From positions 186,001 to 250,000 of the forward strand of contig JAUQWO010000046.1 of the NCBI GenBank assembly GCA_030835135.1: a DNA stretch of 64,000 nucleotides. The letters are read 5' to 3'. Under the pieces are notes generated by a model. It was not told the DNA's origin. It ran no database searches and saw only the letters and a list, made by a program, of their open reading frames with translations. Of this stretch, positions 7,923-15,840 are shown piece after piece (within the stretch, counting starts at the first letter, position 1; each line of letters opens with the position of its first letter). Both the position numbers and the translations under genes were made by a program. The stretch is from Bacteroidota bacterium (lineage in GTDB: Bacteria; Bacteroidota; Ignavibacteria; UBA10030; UBA6906).

Positions 7923-9197
7923 ATGCCTGTTCAGATCATCCTCGGCGCCCAATGGGGCGATGAAGGCAAAGGCAAGGTCGTTGATATGCTCGCGGAACAG
8001 GCCGATGTCGTCGCCCGCTACCAGGGCGGCGCGAACGCCGGCCATACCGTGTGCATCGGCGACAAACAGTACGTCCTCCACCTCCTCCCCTCCGGGATGT
8101 TCCACGAGTCGTGCACCTGCGTCATCGGCAACGGCGTCGTGATCGACCCCGCCGCCCTCATGGGCGAGATCGCACAGCTGGAGGCCGCCGGCATCCGCGT
8201 CAAGGGCCGCCTGCTCATCAGCCATAACGCCCACCTGATCATGCCGTATCACAAACAGCTGGACGTGATCCGCGAACAGACCAGCGCACGCATCGGTACC
8301 ACCGGCCGCGGCATCGGACCGGCATACATCGACAAGTTCATGCGCGCGGGCATCCGCATCGTGGACCTGCTCGACCGCGACACGCTGGCACGCAAACTCA
8401 AGGCGAACATCGAGGAGAAGAACCAGATCCTCACGAAGGTGCACGGCGCGACGAAGATCGATGTGGACGCCATCATCACCGAATACCAGGAATTCGATCA
8501 GAAGATCGACGAGTACATCACCGATACGTCGCTCTATCTGTTCCAGGTCCTCCGCGACGGCAAACGCGTGATCGCCGAAGGTGCGCAGGGTGCACTGCTG
8601 GACGTGGACCACGGCACGTATCCGTTCGTCACGTCGTCCAACCCGACCTCCGGCGGCGCCTGCACGGGCCTCGGCATCCCGCCCACCGCCGTGAGCGAGG
8701 TGATCGGCGTCGCGAAGGCCTACTGTACCCGCGTGGGCGACGGACCGGTCCCGACGGAACTGAACGATGCCACCGGCACGCGCCTCCGCGAAGCCGGCCA
8801 TGAATTCGGTGCCACCACCGGACGTCCGCGCCGCTGCGGCTGGTACGACGCCGTGGCGATGCAGTACTCCACCCGCATCAATGGCATCAGCCGGCTCGTC
8901 GTGACCAAACTCGACGTGCTCGACGGCTTCGATGAGGTCCGCATGTGCACGGGCTACGAAGTGGCGGGCAAGCGCCTCCGTTCGTTCCCGACCGACGTCC
9001 GCACCCTCGATCAGGTCCGTCCGCTCTATGAATCGTTCGAAGGGTGGAAGACCCCGGTCACCGGTGCGACCGCCTACGAAGAACTCCCGCGGCAGGCGAA
9101 GACCTATCTGACCGCGCTGGCGCGTTATACCGGCGCCCCGCTGTGGCTCGTATCCGTCGGTCCGCGCCGCGATCAATCGCTCTTTCTGCCATCGTGA
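7923..9197 (+). CDS. purA: Adenylosuccinate synthetase
   Basis: Makes adenylosuccinate from IMP and aspartate using GTP, the first committed step to AMP. 424 aa, full length. Family signatures are clear: GAQWGDEGKGKVVD at residues 8-21 (IMP and GTP site), GANAGHT, IGTTGRGIGPAY, and later QGALLDVDHGTYPFVTSSN and TTGRPRRCGWYDAVA. ATG 7923 is preceded by a GGTGA-like site. The gene lies between a terminator and an orphan histidine kinase that begins 20 bp later, so those two probably share a transcript. Confidence 0.98.
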   Translation: MPVQIILGAQWGDEGKGKVVDMLAEQADVVARYQGGANAGHTVCIGDKQYVLHLLPSGMFHESCTCVIGNGVVIDPAALMGEIAQLEAAGIRVKGRLLISHNAHLIMPYHKQLDVIREQTSARIGTTGRGIGPAYIDKFMRAGIRIVDLLDRDTLARKLKANIEEKNQILTKVHGATKIDVDAIITEYQEFDQKIDEYITDTSLYLFQVLRDGKRVIAEGAQGALLDVDHGTYPFVTSSNPTSGGACTGLGIPPTAVSEVIGVAKAYCTRVGDGPVPTELNDATGTRLREAGHEFGATTGRPRRCGWYDAVAMQYSTRINGISRLVVTKLDVLDGFDEVRMCTGYEVAGKRLRSFPTDVRTLDQVRPLYESFEGWKTPVTGATAYEELPRQAKTYLTALARYTGAPLWLVSVGPRRDQSLFLPS

Positions 9198-9217
9198 AAT
9201 AGTCTCTACGGAGCCGT

Positions 9218-10414
9218 ATGAGCATGCCCGCAGCGGGACTCCCGATCGGACGCGCAGGGAATTTCCGGATCCTCCTGCTGATCCTTGCCTCCGTGTTCGT
9301 CATCGCGCTGCTCCTCTTCTCGCAGCGCATCACCGAACAGCTCCTCTCCCGAGAACGCGAGATCGTCGCCCTCTATGCGCGGTCGCTCGAATACGTTGCG
9401 AGCAACGACCCGAACGCCGGCGACCTCACTTTCGCCTTCGAAGTGATCCGCGCGATCGACTTCCCCATGGTGCTCACGGATACGATGAACACCATGCAGT
9501 ACTTCAAGAACATCGATACCGCCGGACTGGCGCCGGAAGCGAAGACCGCCCTCTTCAAGCGTCTGATCGCGGCAATGGACGAGCAGAACCGTCCGATCCG
9601 CGTCTCCATCAACGACACCCTGGTCGTGAACTACGTGCACTACGGCGAATCGGACCTGATCCGGCAACTCCGCTGGCTCCCGGTGAGCGAGCTCGCCATC
9701 GCCCTCGTGTTCATCCTCATCGCGTACATCGGGTTCAGCTACATCAAGCGGAGCGAACAGAGCAACATCTGGGTCGGCATGGCCAAGGAGACCGCCCACC
9801 AGCTCGGCACGCCGCTCTCCAGTCTCATGGGATGGATGGAACGGCTCCGCGTGGACGCCGCCGCGTCTCCGCGCATCGTGGAGACGGTGAGCGAGATGGA
9901 GCACGATGTGTCGCGCCTGAACAAGGTGGCGGCGCGCTTCTCCAAGATCGGCTCCACCCCGAACCTCAAGGAAGAGAACATCAACGAGGTGATCGAAGGG
10001 GTGATCGCGTACATCGCCAAACGCATCCCGCGGTCGGGCAAGCGCGTGGACCTCGTGATCGAAACGCCGGGGACGTTCACGGCGCGGATCAACCGCGAGC
10101 TGTTCGAGTGGGTGGTCGAGAACCTGATGAAGAATGCGCTGGATGCGATGGAGGGGAGCGACGGGAAGATCAGCTTCGCGCTCACGCGTGTGAACGGGCG
10201 TGTGTACATCGACGTCTCGGACACCGGGAAGGGCATCGACCCGAAACTCCACAAGGAGATCTTCCGGCCGGGCTACAGCACCAAGAAGCGCGGCTGGGGA
10301 CTCGGCCTCACGCTCGCCAAGCGGATCATCGAGGAGTACCACAAGGGGAAGCTATTCGTCCGGCAGAGTTCCCTCGGACAGGGCACGACGTTCCGGATCC
10401 GGCTCGACTCCTAA
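9218..10414 (+). CDS. Membrane sensor histidine kinase, orphan
   Basis: 398 aa. Two membrane helices (residues about 17-35 and 155-175) flank an extracytoplasmic domain of about 120 residues of unknown fold. The HisKA-type H-box is AKETAHQLGTPLSSLMGW with the phospho-acceptor at H194. The ATPase domain shows ENLMKNALDAM (N box), DVSDTGKGID (G1) and GWGLGLTLAKRI (G2). All catalytic motifs are intact, so it is probably active. Start ATG 9218 has GGAG upstream. No response regulator is adjacent. It is likely cotranscribed with purA, but the biological link is unknown. A palindromic repeat follows the stop. Confidence 0.93.
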   Translation: MSMPAAGLPIGRAGNFRILLLILASVFVIALLLFSQRITEQLLSREREIVALYARSLEYVASNDPNAGDLTFAFEVIRAIDFPMVLTDTMNTMQYFKNIDTAGLAPEAKTALFKRLIAAMDEQNRPIRVSINDTLVVNYVHYGESDLIRQLRWLPVSELAIALVFILIAYIGFSYIKRSEQSNIWVGMAKETAHQLGTPLSSLMGWMERLRVDAAASPRIVETVSEMEHDVSRLNKVAARFSKIGSTPNLKEENINEVIEGVIAYIAKRIPRSGKRVDLVIETPGTFTARINRELFEWVVENLMKNALDAMEGSDGKISFALTRVNGRVYIDVSDTGKGIDPKLHKEIFRPGYSTKKRGWGLGLTLAKRIIEEYHKGKLFVRQSSLGQGTTFRIRLDS

Positions 10415-10419
10415 TTCAA

Positions 10420-10464
10420 GACAATTCAGAATTCAGATATCTGATATCGGATATCTGAATTGTC
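10420..10464. repeat. AT-rich palindromic repeat, family A copy 1
   Basis: 12-bp arms AATTCAGATATC (10430-10441) and GATATCTGAATT (10450-10461), with GACAATTCAG before and TGTC after extending the symmetry. It lies between the convergent histidine kinase and TauE genes, so a bidirectional terminator role is possible. It is related to 17303-17343. Confidence 0.8.
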
Positions 10465-10495
10465 CTTTCCTTCAAGGCCCGCCGCATCATCCACC

Positions 10496-11284
10496 TCAGA
10501 GAAGTCCGCTGGCCAGCGCGATCCCGATCCCCAGAAGCAGGATCCCCGCGGCAACCCGGATTCCCTCCATCGTCACCTTGTGAAGATAGCGTTTGCCGAT
10601 TGCAACCCCGCCCGTCGCGCCGACGATACCCGCGATGACGAGCAGCCAATCATCCGTTCCGAGCATCCCGGCATGCCGGGCCATTATGAAGGTCCATCCG
10701 TACACCAGCAGCCGGGCCGCATCCACCATCATCCCGATCACCGCGTTCGTGGCCACGAACGACTCCGGCGTTCCGCCGGTCCGGACAAGGAACGCTGAGC
10801 GCAGGGCGCCCTGATGACCGGAGAATCCGCCAAAGAACCCTGAGAGGATGCCTCCCGGCACCAGCCACTTCCGGTCCATGCGAAGGCCGCGGAGAGCCGG
10901 ATGGAGTTCGGCGACCGCAAAAGCGAGGATGAGAAGCCCCATCGAGAGCTTGATCGGAGTGATCTCAGCAACAGCCGTTCCGATCCGGTAGGTCGCAAGA
11001 GGCGCGTATCCCGCCATACCCGTCAATGCCCACGCACCAACGAATGAAGCGATGAGGGCCGGCAGCCCGAAGCGGATCACGAGCCCCCGGTCTGCGCCAC
11101 CGCCCAGGACGATCACCTTCACGATATTGTTCGACGCGTGAACAAGAGCTGTTGCTGCAACGGCCACCTCCAGCGGGAGGAAGAGCGCGAACACGGGCAT
11201 CAGCAATGTTCCAAGACCGAACCCCGAATAGAGGGTCAGAAGCGAAACACCGCAGGCGGCAAGAACGATGACAGGGTATTCCAT
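10496..11284 (-). CDS. TauE/SafE-family membrane permease
   Basis: Polytopic inner-membrane protein of 262 aa with about eight hydrophobic segments and internal pseudo-repeats. GFGLGTLLMPVFALFLPLEVAVAATALVH-type sequence near the N-terminus and GFFGGFSGHQGALRSAFLV in the middle are characteristic of the TauE/SafE (DUF81) family, which export sulfite or organosulfonates or move other anions. The substrate cannot be told here. Start ATG 11284 has no obvious ribosome site. Upstream, on the opposite strand, lies a decayed gene fragment, and beyond that nrfA. Confidence 0.88.
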   Translation of the reverse strand: MEYPVIVLAACGVSLLTLYSGFGLGTLLMPVFALFLPLEVAVAATALVHASNNIVKVIVLGGGADRGLVIRFGLPALIASFVGAWALTGMAGYAPLATYRIGTAVAEITPIKLSMGLLILAFAVAELHPALRGLRMDRKWLVPGGILSGFFGGFSGHQGALRSAFLVRTGGTPESFVATNAVIGMMVDAARLLVYGWTFIMARHAGMLGTDDWLLVIAGIVGATGGVAIGKRYLHKVTMEGIRVAAGILLLGIGIALASGLL

Positions 11285-11287
11285 TGG

Positions 11288-11422
11288 GGGGAGTCGCCGG
11301 GTGATTGGATGCAGTATGCACTCCGGGAGGCCTTTCGCCAGGAGGCAGCGAACGCAGTCATTCTCGGGACTGATATCCCCGAAGTCGATCTCCCGCTCGT
11401 CGCCTCAGCCTTCCGTTCCCTA
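11288..11422 (+). pseudogene. Remnant of a DUF2064/TIGR04282-type glycosyltransferase
   Basis: The plus strand encodes about 45 residues, including QYALREAFRQEAANAVILG, TDIPEVDLPLVASAFRSL. These resemble the central GTD(I/C)P..D segment of DUF2064 glycosyltransferases (arsenosugar-cluster associated). No start, upstream nucleotide-binding region or downstream DGGYYLIG-like motif is present, and the fragment is squeezed between the TauE and nrfA genes. I read it as the leftover of a deleted gene. The family match is from memory and covers a short stretch. Confidence 0.45.
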
Positions 11423-11451
11423 ACCGCCAGCAACGCATCGGCCACAGGACG

Positions 11452-12921
11452 TCAATACCCTGCTTCCCTCGTGCGCGCCTTCGCATCCCACGCCGGCACA
11501 ACGTCCTTGAGGAACGCGGCTTTCTCCCCGTGCGCCTTCACGACATCGAATCCGATGTACCGCTGTGCCTTCTCTTTCGTTGACACATCCGGCAGCGCGA
11601 AGGGCTCCAGAATGCCTTTGCGGGCGAGGATCCGGAGCAACTCCGCGTGCGCTTCCTGCGCCTTGGCGATGGACGTCGCCAGGGCACGCAGCGCCTCCGC
11701 CGGCGAGTGGAATCCCATGCCGTTCGCCGCCGCCACCCAGTCCCACCGCCACTGCGCATGACGGATCAGCGTGAGCACCGGCTTCATCTCGCTCTCCCCC
11801 GCCCCGTTATCCCACGCATGCTTCGCCTCCAGATGCGCACGCACCAACGCGTTCTCCGCCAGCGTCAGGAGTTCCCGCACGCGGTCCTGCCGGTCCTCCA
11901 CGTTGCGCGTCAGCTCCTGTTCGGATTCGCGGTGACACACCTGGCAGGAGCCCGCGATGTTCGCCAGCGGGCTACGCATCCAGTGATTGGAGAACTTCAC
12001 CCCGCCTTCACTCTTGTACGGCATGTGGCAATCGGCACACGAGATCCCGCGCTGCGCGTGGATACCGGTGCGGTACAGCTCGTAATCGGGATGCTGCGCC
12101 TTGAGCACCGGCACCCTGCTCAGGGCATGCACGAAATCTACATGTCCCACCGAATCATAGTACGCCTCCATGGCGTCCGGCGAGAACCCCTTGTCCCAGG
12201 GGAACGTGAGGTACTTGTCTTCTTTCCCCTTGAAGTAGTATTCCACATGGCATTGTGCGCACACGAGGGAACGCATCTCCTGATGTGATGCATCCTCGAT
12301 CCGTTTCCCCTGCCGCGCGAACGCTTCCACCAGGGCCGGGCGGGTGATCCGCAGGTTCATGGTCTTCGGATCGTGGCAGTCCTGGCACCCGATGTGGTTC
12401 ACGATGTCCGGCCCGAGGTCGGTCCACGTCGACTTGTAGAACGCCGCGGCTCCCATCTTGCTCATCACCCGCGGGACATCGGTACTCTTGCACGTCCAGC
12501 ATGTTGCCGGCTGCGGCACACCGGTCCGGAGCGTGTTGCGGATATCTTCGATCGCGTAGTAATGTCCGCGCGCCTGATTGTAGTCGCGCGAGAATGCGTA
12601 CCCGGCCCAGAGGATCACCGGCCGCGGGTCTTCGGCGAGGATGTCGCGCATCCGCGACCCGCCGTACTTGCTCTGGAAGGAGGTATCGCGTGTTGCGATG
12701 TACGACTGATACTCGCGCGGGTAGTTCTCACCCCAGACGCTGTTCCTGGGCTCCCACTCAGCGATCTCGCGTACCGGCTGCAGCCTGATCCCCTTCTCCG
12801 CACGTCGCTCGATGATGGAAGCGCCGAAGAGCCCGGCAAGAAAGACGATGACGACCGTACCGCCGAACAGGGCCCAGCCCGTCCATGGTTTCGTCCTGAT
12901 GAGTTCCCGGATCGTGATCAT
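11452..12921 (-). CDS. nrfA: Ammonia-forming cytochrome c nitrite reductase (pentaheme)
   Basis: Catalytic subunit (489 aa) reducing nitrite to ammonium with six electrons. It carries the special lysine-ligated active-site heme CWTCK (residues 141-145) and four CXXCH hemes at 179-183 (CQDCH), 221-225 (CAQCH), 295-299 (CADCH) and 326-330 (CQVCH). An N-terminal helix (about 15-35) acts as an uncleaved anchor or signal. GGAGG precedes ATG 12921. nrfH lies 27 bp upstream on the same strand, the standard nrfHA pair, so quinol-driven periplasmic ammonification is expected. No accessory heme-lyase genes are nearby. Confidence 0.97.
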   Translation of the reverse strand: MITIRELIRTKPWTGWALFGGTVVIVFLAGLFGASIIERRAEKGIRLQPVREIAEWEPRNSVWGENYPREYQSYIATRDTSFQSKYGGSRMRDILAEDPRPVILWAGYAFSRDYNQARGHYYAIEDIRNTLRTGVPQPATCWTCKSTDVPRVMSKMGAAAFYKSTWTDLGPDIVNHIGCQDCHDPKTMNLRITRPALVEAFARQGKRIEDASHQEMRSLVCAQCHVEYYFKGKEDKYLTFPWDKGFSPDAMEAYYDSVGHVDFVHALSRVPVLKAQHPDYELYRTGIHAQRGISCADCHMPYKSEGGVKFSNHWMRSPLANIAGSCQVCHRESEQELTRNVEDRQDRVRELLTLAENALVRAHLEAKHAWDNGAGESEMKPVLTLIRHAQWRWDWVAAANGMGFHSPAEALRALATSIAKAQEAHAELLRILARKGILEPFALPDVSTKEKAQRYIGFDVVKAHGEKAAFLKDVVPAWDAKARTREAGY

Positions 12922-12948
12922 AGATGCCTCCAGCGGTCGTCGCTTGGT

Positions 12949-13551
12949 TCATTCAACATGGTTCAGGGAGTCGCCGCTCAACCACGGCGGCACGATCGGC
13001 GAAAGTTGTGGGACGCGGGCGTCCGGTGTGGACGCGAGACTGTTCACCGTGCCGTGCGGTGTTTCCCGGTGACATCCCCAGCACAGGTGCCCCTGCCCGT
13101 GCCGTGAGCCGTCGAACGTCACCGCACCCACCGTCACGTCGTTCACCAGCGGCTCGTGACACCGGATGCAGTTCTCCTGCACCACGGTCTTCCCTGCCTC
13201 CCGGATCTGGATCACCTGAGGTTCCAGGCGGAACGTGAAGACATAGGCGTGCCGCATGCCATCCTGTGCCTTGAAGGCGTACGTCCGGAACACGTTATCG
13301 TGGGGGACGTGACAGTCGGTGCAGGTGGCAAAGCGTCCATGACTACTGTGCTGCCAGGTCGCGAACTGCGGCGACATGACATGGCAGTTGACGCACGTGA
13401 GCGGATCGCTGGAGAGGTAGGAGGTGGCGTTCGAGATATGGAGCACGACGAGCGCGAGGCCGCAGAACAGTCCGAGGGTGATGATGACCGGGACCTTCCA
13501 CTGAGGCGGCGGGATGAAGGCCCGGATCAGGCGGCGCAGAAAAAGTGACAT
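12949..13551 (-). CDS. nrfH: Tetraheme quinol dehydrogenase NrfH
   Basis: NapC/NirT-family membrane cytochrome, 200 aa, that oxidises menaquinol and passes electrons to NrfA. One N-terminal helix (VPVIITLGLFCGLALVVLHI) precedes four heme sites: CVNCH, CTDCH, CIRCH and CWGCH. HVMSPQFATW after heme 1 is typical of NrfH, where a methionine ligates that heme. Start ATG 13551 is chosen over an upstream GTG at 13593 because the family begins just before the helix; the ribosome site is weak. A possible promoter lies 40 bp upstream. Confidence 0.95.
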   Translation of the reverse strand: MSLFLRRLIRAFIPPPQWKVPVIITLGLFCGLALVVLHISNATSYLSSDPLTCVNCHVMSPQFATWQHSSHGRFATCTDCHVPHDNVFRTYAFKAQDGMRHAYVFTFRLEPQVIQIREAGKTVVQENCIRCHEPLVNDVTVGAVTFDGSRHGQGHLCWGCHRETPHGTVNSLASTPDARVPQLSPIVPPWLSGDSLNHVE

Positions 13552-13591
13552 TGGCACTGCTCGGGTAGTATCGTGGTGCCCCCCACGCCTC

Positions 13592-13620
13592 ACTATCGCA
13601 CGATTTCACGAAAGATGCAA
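13592..13620 (-). promoter_or_regulatory. Possible promoter for nrfHA
   Basis: Minus strand: -35 TTGCAT (13615-13620), 17-bp spacer, -10 GATAGT (13592-13597), about 40 bp before the nrfH ATG. The match is moderate, and I see no clear FNR or NarL box. Confidence 0.35.
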
Positions 13621-13653
13621 GTGCCCCGGGGAGGGGACAATGAACGACGAATG

Positions 13654-13670
13654 AAGAACTAAGAGTTCTT
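13654..13670. repeat. Palindromic repeat, family B copy 1
   Basis: AAGAACT-AAG-AGTTCTT, a 7-bp inverted repeat. It overlaps the 3' end of the glycosylase gene and supplies its last codons and stop. It is related to longer copies at 20127-20157 and 30742-30779. Confidence 0.7.
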
Positions 13671-14375
13671 GATCCGTAATTGGCTCTGTGCCTTCCGAAA
13701 CACTTCCCGCAACATCGTCCGCGTGAGTTTTCCGGTGAATGTGTTCTGCTGCGATGGATGAAACGTGCCGATGAACGTGTACGCACCCAGACGGTACACC
13801 ACCCCGTGCCCGAACTTCGGCATGGCCTTGTATTCGATACGCCCCATCGCCTTGAATGCTTTCAACGCCGCTTCGAACCCGATCTTCCCGAGTCCCACCA
13901 CCACGCGCACGTTCGGCAGCAACCCGACCTCGGCATGCAGATGATCGCGGCACTGCAGCAGTTCTTCACGCAGCGGCTTGTTCGCGGGAGGCGCACAGCG
14001 TAACGCGGCGACAATGTAGCAGTCGTGCAGGGTCAGCCCGTCGTCCACTCCCACCGACTCCGGCTGATTCGCGAACCCGGTTTCGTGCAGCGCGCGCGCA
14101 AGCCACGAGCCGCTCTCATCCCCCGTGAACATCCGCCCCGTCCGGTTCCCGCCATGTGCGGCCGGCGCAAGACCCACCAGCAGCACGCGTGCCGCGGGAT
14201 CCCCGAACCCGGGGAGCGGCTTCCCCCAGTACTCTTCGTTCGCGTACTTGCGCTTCTTTTCCGTCGCGGTTTGCTCTCTCCACGCCACCAGACGCGGACA
14301 ACGCCGGCATACAACGATATGCCGGTGCAGGGCATGCAACCCCGCACCGGCATTCCGCGACCGCTTCGGCGTCAC
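13659..14375 (-). CDS. Family 5 uracil-DNA glycosylase (UdgB type)
   Basis: DNA repair enzyme of about 238 aa that removes uracil and other deaminated bases. The motif GLAPAAHGGNRTGRMFTGD is the family-5 active-site signature, and HPSQQNTFTGKLT supplies the second catalytic motif. C23 and C26 (CRRC) plus the later RCAPP and LQC cysteines fit the 4Fe-4S cluster of families 4 and 5. The GTG start at 14375 overlaps the stop of the upstream peptidase gene by one base (TAGTG); a TTG twelve codons later is an alternative. The last residues, RIKNS, come from an inverted repeat. Confidence 0.93.
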   Translation of the reverse strand: MTPKRSRNAGAGLHALHRHIVVCRRCPRLVAWREQTATEKKRKYANEEYWGKPLPGFGDPAARVLLVGLAPAAHGGNRTGRMFTGDESGSWLARALHETGFANQPESVGVDDGLTLHDCYIVAALRCAPPANKPLREELLQCRDHLHAEVGLLPNVRVVVGLGKIGFEAALKAFKAMGRIEYKAMPKFGHGVVYRLGAYTFIGTFHPSQQNTFTGKLTRTMLREVFRKAQSQLRIKNS

Positions 14376-15838
14376 TACTTCATCCCTTCGACGACCGGTG
14401 CCTTGCCCAGCACATCCTCAACGGTGAGGTTCGTCACCGGCGCAAGTTTCAGCGCCGCGATCTTCGCTTCGATCCCGGCACGGTCGCCCACCAGCACGAT
14501 CGACATCTTCGCCGGATCGATGTAGCGCTTCGCCACGCGCTGCACATCCGCCACCGTCACTGCCTGGATGCGGCGCACGAATTGCGAGAAATAGTCCGCC
14601 GGCAGATCGTAGATCACCATCTCTTCGAGCTTCGCCGCCAGGTCGCCCACGGTCTGAAACTCACCGGGGAACCCGAGCGCCACATAGTTCTTCGCGCGCT
14701 CCAGTTCGGCATCGGGCACGGGGGCAAGGATCCCCTGCAGCTCCTTCATGAACTCCAGCAGTGCCGAATCCGTGACCGCGGACTGCACGCCGGCTGCCGC
14801 GAGGAACGGACCGGGCAACACGCGGAAACCGAACGACGACCCGGCGCCGTACGTGTAGCCATGTTCTTCCCGGAGGTTTTGGTTGAGGCGCGAGCTGAAC
14901 GACCCGCCCAGGACCGTGTTCATGACCGTCAACGCATAGAAGTCCTCCGTCACCCGCGGTGCACCCACGCGGCCGATCCGGATCTCGGTCTGTGCCGCAC
15001 CCGGCTTGTCCACGATCGTGATCGTCCGCTTGTCCAGCTGCACGATCGGCGGCAATGCCGGCGGCGCACCCGGGATGCCGCGCCACGCACCGAACGCGCC
15101 TTCCAGTTTCTCCTTCATCTGCGGCACGGTCACATCCCCGACCACGATCAGGAAAGCATTGGATGGCTGGAAATACTGTGTATGGAATGCACGGAGGTCC
15201 TCCACTTTCATCGCGCGGATGGACGCTTCATCGCCGAGCACCGGCACGCCATACGGATGCACGGTGCCGTACACGGACCGGTTGAACATCACCGTCGCCA
15301 GCGAGCGCGGCTCGTCGCGCCATTGCACCAGCGATGTCAGCCGCGACTTCCTCTTGCGGTCAAGCTCGCTCTGCGCGAACGCGGGACGAAGTGCGACATC
15401 GGCCTGGAGGGCGAGGGCCGCATCGAGCTTCGCGACCGGCACGCCCATCGCGACCGATGATGTATGCATTCCCGCGGCAACGCCGATCTGCGCGCCGAGG
15501 AAGTCAATGGCATCCGCCAGCTGCAATGCATCCAACGTGCCGGCGCCTTCCATCATCATGGCCGCGGTCATGGAGGCAAGTCCGGACCGCCCGGCGGGGT
15601 CCATCGCGGAGCCGGTGCGGACGACCAGGTTCACCTGCACGAGCGGCACCTGATGTTTCTCGAGGAGAACGACCTGGAGGCCGTTGGAGAGCACGAACTT
15701 CTCGACGCGGGGCATGGTGAACGACGGCGCGGGGCCGGGCTTCGGCGGACCGCTCCGGTCGGGCTTCTGGGCAGTGGCGATGCAGGCAAGGCCGGCGATC
15801 AGGACGCCTGTGACAAGTGTACGCAGGATGGTTCTCAT
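14375..15838 (-). CDS. M16-family peptidase homologue, non-catalytic subunit
   Basis: Secreted protein (487 aa, signal peptide TILRTLVTGVLIAGLACIATA) with two M16 domains. The HXXEH zinc site of active members is replaced by ASMTAAMMMEG, so it cannot bind zinc there. The second domain keeps LNQNLREEHGYTYGAGSSF, the Arg/Tyr motif the inactive half contributes to substrate binding. It therefore looks like the partner of the catalytic subunit encoded just upstream. ATG 15838 has GGAGG ten bases upstream; a GTG at 15844 would overlap the preceding stop as GTGA. Confidence 0.9.
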   Translation of the reverse strand: MRTILRTLVTGVLIAGLACIATAQKPDRSGPPKPGPAPSFTMPRVEKFVLSNGLQVVLLEKHQVPLVQVNLVVRTGSAMDPAGRSGLASMTAAMMMEGAGTLDALQLADAIDFLGAQIGVAAGMHTSSVAMGVPVAKLDAALALQADVALRPAFAQSELDRKRKSRLTSLVQWRDEPRSLATVMFNRSVYGTVHPYGVPVLGDEASIRAMKVEDLRAFHTQYFQPSNAFLIVVGDVTVPQMKEKLEGAFGAWRGIPGAPPALPPIVQLDKRTITIVDKPGAAQTEIRIGRVGAPRVTEDFYALTVMNTVLGGSFSSRLNQNLREEHGYTYGAGSSFGFRVLPGPFLAAAGVQSAVTDSALLEFMKELQGILAPVPDAELERAKNYVALGFPGEFQTVGDLAAKLEEMVIYDLPADYFSQFVRRIQAVTVADVQRVAKRYIDPAKMSIVLVGDRAGIEAKIAALKLAPVTNLTVEDVLGKAPVVEGMK

Positions 15839-15840
15839 GA

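Noticed and set aside
6543-9176. Very long open frame on the minus strand opposite secF, the STAS gene and purA
   Set aside because: It is the antisense of three clear genes and reads through a strong terminator; the product is low-complexity His/Asp/Arg-rich, as expected for a shadow frame in GC-rich DNA.
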